Source: an uncultured Nitrospira sp. (GTDB taxonomy: Bacteria; Nitrospirota; Nitrospiria; Nitrospirales; Nitrospiraceae). From it: DNA of 64,000 nt. A program made the position numbers and the translations under genes. Positions 63,187 through 64,000 of the stretch are shown here, piece by piece (within the stretch, counting starts at the first letter, position 1; each line of letters starts with the position of its first letter). The notes beneath the pieces were generated by a model. The model was not told where the DNA came from. It saw only the letters and a list, made by a program, of their open reading frames with translations, and searched no databases. Location: contig CABVRZ010000001.1 in assembly GCA_902500775.1 (NCBI GenBank), positions 268,273 through 332,272 on the forward strand, read 5' to 3'.

Positions 63187-63356
63187 AGTATCGCATAAAC
63201 AGAATCAGTAGTGTTAGCAGGCCCTAGCCTACTTAACCGAACGCTGGGCGGCACGATTCGTTAGCGAGCTATTCCGTTATTACACGGTGTGCTTCGTCGG
63301 TTACAGCATCAATGTGATCTTCCCCCAATTTCACAGACACCTGTATAAGGAGGAGC

Positions 63357-63674
63357 GTGATGAAATCGGAGGAACGAATGATCACCAAAACCAGACGACG
63401 ATACACAGACGAATTTAAAGCGGAAGCAGTCCGGTTAGTGCGCGACTCGGCACAGCCTGTTGCTCAAGTAGCCCGGGACCTCGGCATTGCCGACCATCTG
63501 CTGTATCGCTGGCGGGTTGAGCAGCGCCAGGCGGACTCGCAGGGCCACACACGCGAGTCGATGCGCACAGAACAGGAAGAGCTCGTGCGCCTGAGGCGAG
63601 AAAACGCGACGCTCAAACAGGAGCGGGATTTTTTAAAACGTGCGGCGGCGTTCTTCGCGAAGGAGTCGCAATGA
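63357..63674 (+). CDS. IS3 transposase OrfA (second element)
   Basis: Up to 105 residues; the ATG at 63378 (MITKTRRRYTDEFKAEAVRL), preceded by GGAGGAACGA, may be the true start. A helix-turn-helix (PVAQVARDLGIADHLLYRWR) and a zipper helix (EELVRLRRENATLKQERDFL) are present. TTTTTTAAAAC (63629-63639) may be the slippage site. The stop overlaps the orfB ATG. Confidence 0.88.
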   Translation: MMKSEERMITKTRRRYTDEFKAEAVRLVRDSAQPVAQVARDLGIADHLLYRWRVEQRQADSQGHTRESMRTEQEELVRLRRENATLKQERDFLKRAAAFFAKESQ

Positions 63675-63955
63675 GATATCGCGCGATCCACGAGTACGAC
63701 CGCCGCTATCCAATTCGACTGATGTGCCGAGCGCTGGCCGTGTCACCGGCCAGATATTATGCCTGGCGAGTGCGGCCTGAGAGCCGGCGGAGCGCGGCCA
63801 ACCGCGTACTCCTCACGGATATCCGGATGATCCACCAGGAAAGTCGCCAGACCTACGGGAGTCCGAGCATCTGGGACGCGCTCGTGCGACGCGGGCAGCG
63901 GGTCGGCGAGCATCGCGTGGCCCGGCTGATGCGCCAGGACGGCATTGACCCCGGT
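63671..63955 (+). pseudogene. IS3 transposase OrfB (second element), truncated
   Basis: The first 95 codons match OrfB: MRYRAIHEYDRRYPIRLMCR, ALAVSPARYYAWRVRPESRR and YGSPSIWDALVRRGQRVGEH, up to RVARLMRQDGI. The DDE catalytic core should follow, but another IS3 end enters at 63956 and the frame stops within five codons. This copy cannot transpose itself. Confidence 0.85.
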
Positions 63956-64000
63956 TGTCAATAGTGGACGCCATGAATTGCAGCCTCATGCCGCTGGTTG
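63956..64000 (-). mobile_element. inverted end of a relative of the 60252 IS3 element (runs off the window)
   Basis: TGACCCCGGTTGTCAATAGT (63956-63975) continues GGACGCCATGAATTGCAGCC. It matches the reverse complement of the right end of the first IS3 element (61525 downwards) almost base for base over the first 35 positions, then with a few changes. It is thus a second copy in opposite orientation, diverged by several bases. Only 45 bases are visible. Confidence 0.8.

Larger units (their letters stand above)
62411..63223 (-). mobile_element. IS5-family (IS427-type) element, 813 bp
   Basis: It is flanked by CTAG on both sides (62407-62410 and 63224-63227), the duplication typical of the IS427 group. 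The ends are imperfect inverted repeats: GGGCTGTTCACACTAC at the left and, reversed, GGCCTGCTAACACTAC at the right. Deleting it with one CTAG restores the SIR2 frame (GDFGL then AYLTERW). The transposase reads on the minus strand in two overlapping frames. Confidence 0.9.
59659..63312 (+). pseudogene. SIR2-domain (defence-type) gene broken by three insertion sequences
   Basis: Three blocks join in frame once the insertions are removed. Block 1 is 59659-59709 (MPRFVSNGPDIPERLLL), ending at the TA duplicated by the IS630 element. Block 2 is 61891-62410, encoding FFCGAGISYPAGLPDF (NAD-binding, residues 26-41), TTNFDQIFE (126-134), and HGVVHLHG (160-167, catalytic His), and ending GDFGL at the duplicated CTAG. 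Block 3 is 63224-63312, AYLTERWAARFVSELFRYYT and VCFVGYSIN. The 219 residues form a nearly complete SIR2 catalytic domain with all NAD-site motifs intact. The C-terminal half is lost or beyond the window. SIR2 proteins of this kind deplete NAD during phage infection; the family is inferred, the structure of the break is seen. Confidence 0.88.
63313..63955 (+). mobile_element. second IS3-family element, cut by another element at its right
   Basis: It begins near TGTGATCTTCCCCC at 63313, directly after the SIR2 segment GYSIN, and contains orfA and the first third of orfB. At 63956 the end of a different IS3 element enters. Its own right end is beyond the window, so neither its length nor its target duplication can be seen. 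Its sequence differs clearly from the 60252 element. Confidence 0.75.

Noticed and set aside
1..64000. CRISPR array, rRNA operon, prophage or integrative element with integrase
   Set aside because: No regularly spaced repeats, rRNA sequence, phage structural genes or integrase were seen on either strand.

Overview
The window is one continuous stretch of a bacterial chromosome with moderate GC. It is Gram-negative in character: lipoprotein and signal peptides, type IV pilus genes, a meso-DAP type MurE. Gene content and protein style fit the phylum Nitrospirota (Nitrospira-like). That placement is inference, because no rRNA or other taxonomic marker is present. No rRNA, tRNA or CRISPR array was found.

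Region 1 (1-12.8 kb) is core metabolism: the N-terminal part of a MetF-like reductase with folD, a secreted beta-propeller, a Cys-rich protein, a PilZ protein and a secreted cyclophilin. A long minus-strand series follows, rpsF-ssb-rpsR-DUF177-rpmF-plsX-fabH-fabD-fabG-acpP-fabF-rnc, joining translation genes to fatty acid and phospholipid synthesis.

Region 2 (12.9-21.8 kb) is accessory and damaged. It holds a decayed imuB/dnaE2-type mutasome fused by deletion, a Fic protein behind two matched 31-bp palindromes that overlap a consensus promoter and the start codon, a response regulator fused to a TIR domain, a truncated nucleotidyltransferase with its small partner, a thiopurine methyltransferase, and a HEPN/MNT toxin-antitoxin pair. 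That pair lies between the intact ychF and a second, diverged ychF 3' end, which looks like an integration scar.

Region 3 (21.8-33.3 kb) is housekeeping: ychF, pth, L25, prs, ispE, the pilS-pilR two-component pair, pilC, pgsA, a small conserved unknown and a serine hydrolase.

Region 4 (33.4-54.3 kb) is a complete canonical dcw cell-wall and division cluster on the minus strand: rsmH-ftsL-ftsI-murE-murF-mraY-murD-ftsW-murG-murC-murB-ddl-ftsQ-ftsA-ftsZ, followed by pgeF, yggS, proC, yggT and divIVA. A consensus promoter and three MraZ-box-like repeats sit in front of rsmH, although no mraZ is adjacent.

Region 5 (54.5-59.4 kb) has a secreted protein with 13-residue repeats, a BNR-repeat lipoprotein, yajQ and cstA.

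Region 6 (59.5-64 kb) is a pile of insertion sequences inside one gene. When an IS630 element (itself split by an IS3 element), an IS5/IS427-type element and a further IS3 element are removed at their target duplications, the flanks join in frame to give the first 219 residues of a SIR2-domain protein of the type used in anti-phage defence. The last 45 bases are the end of a second, inverted copy of the first IS3 element.
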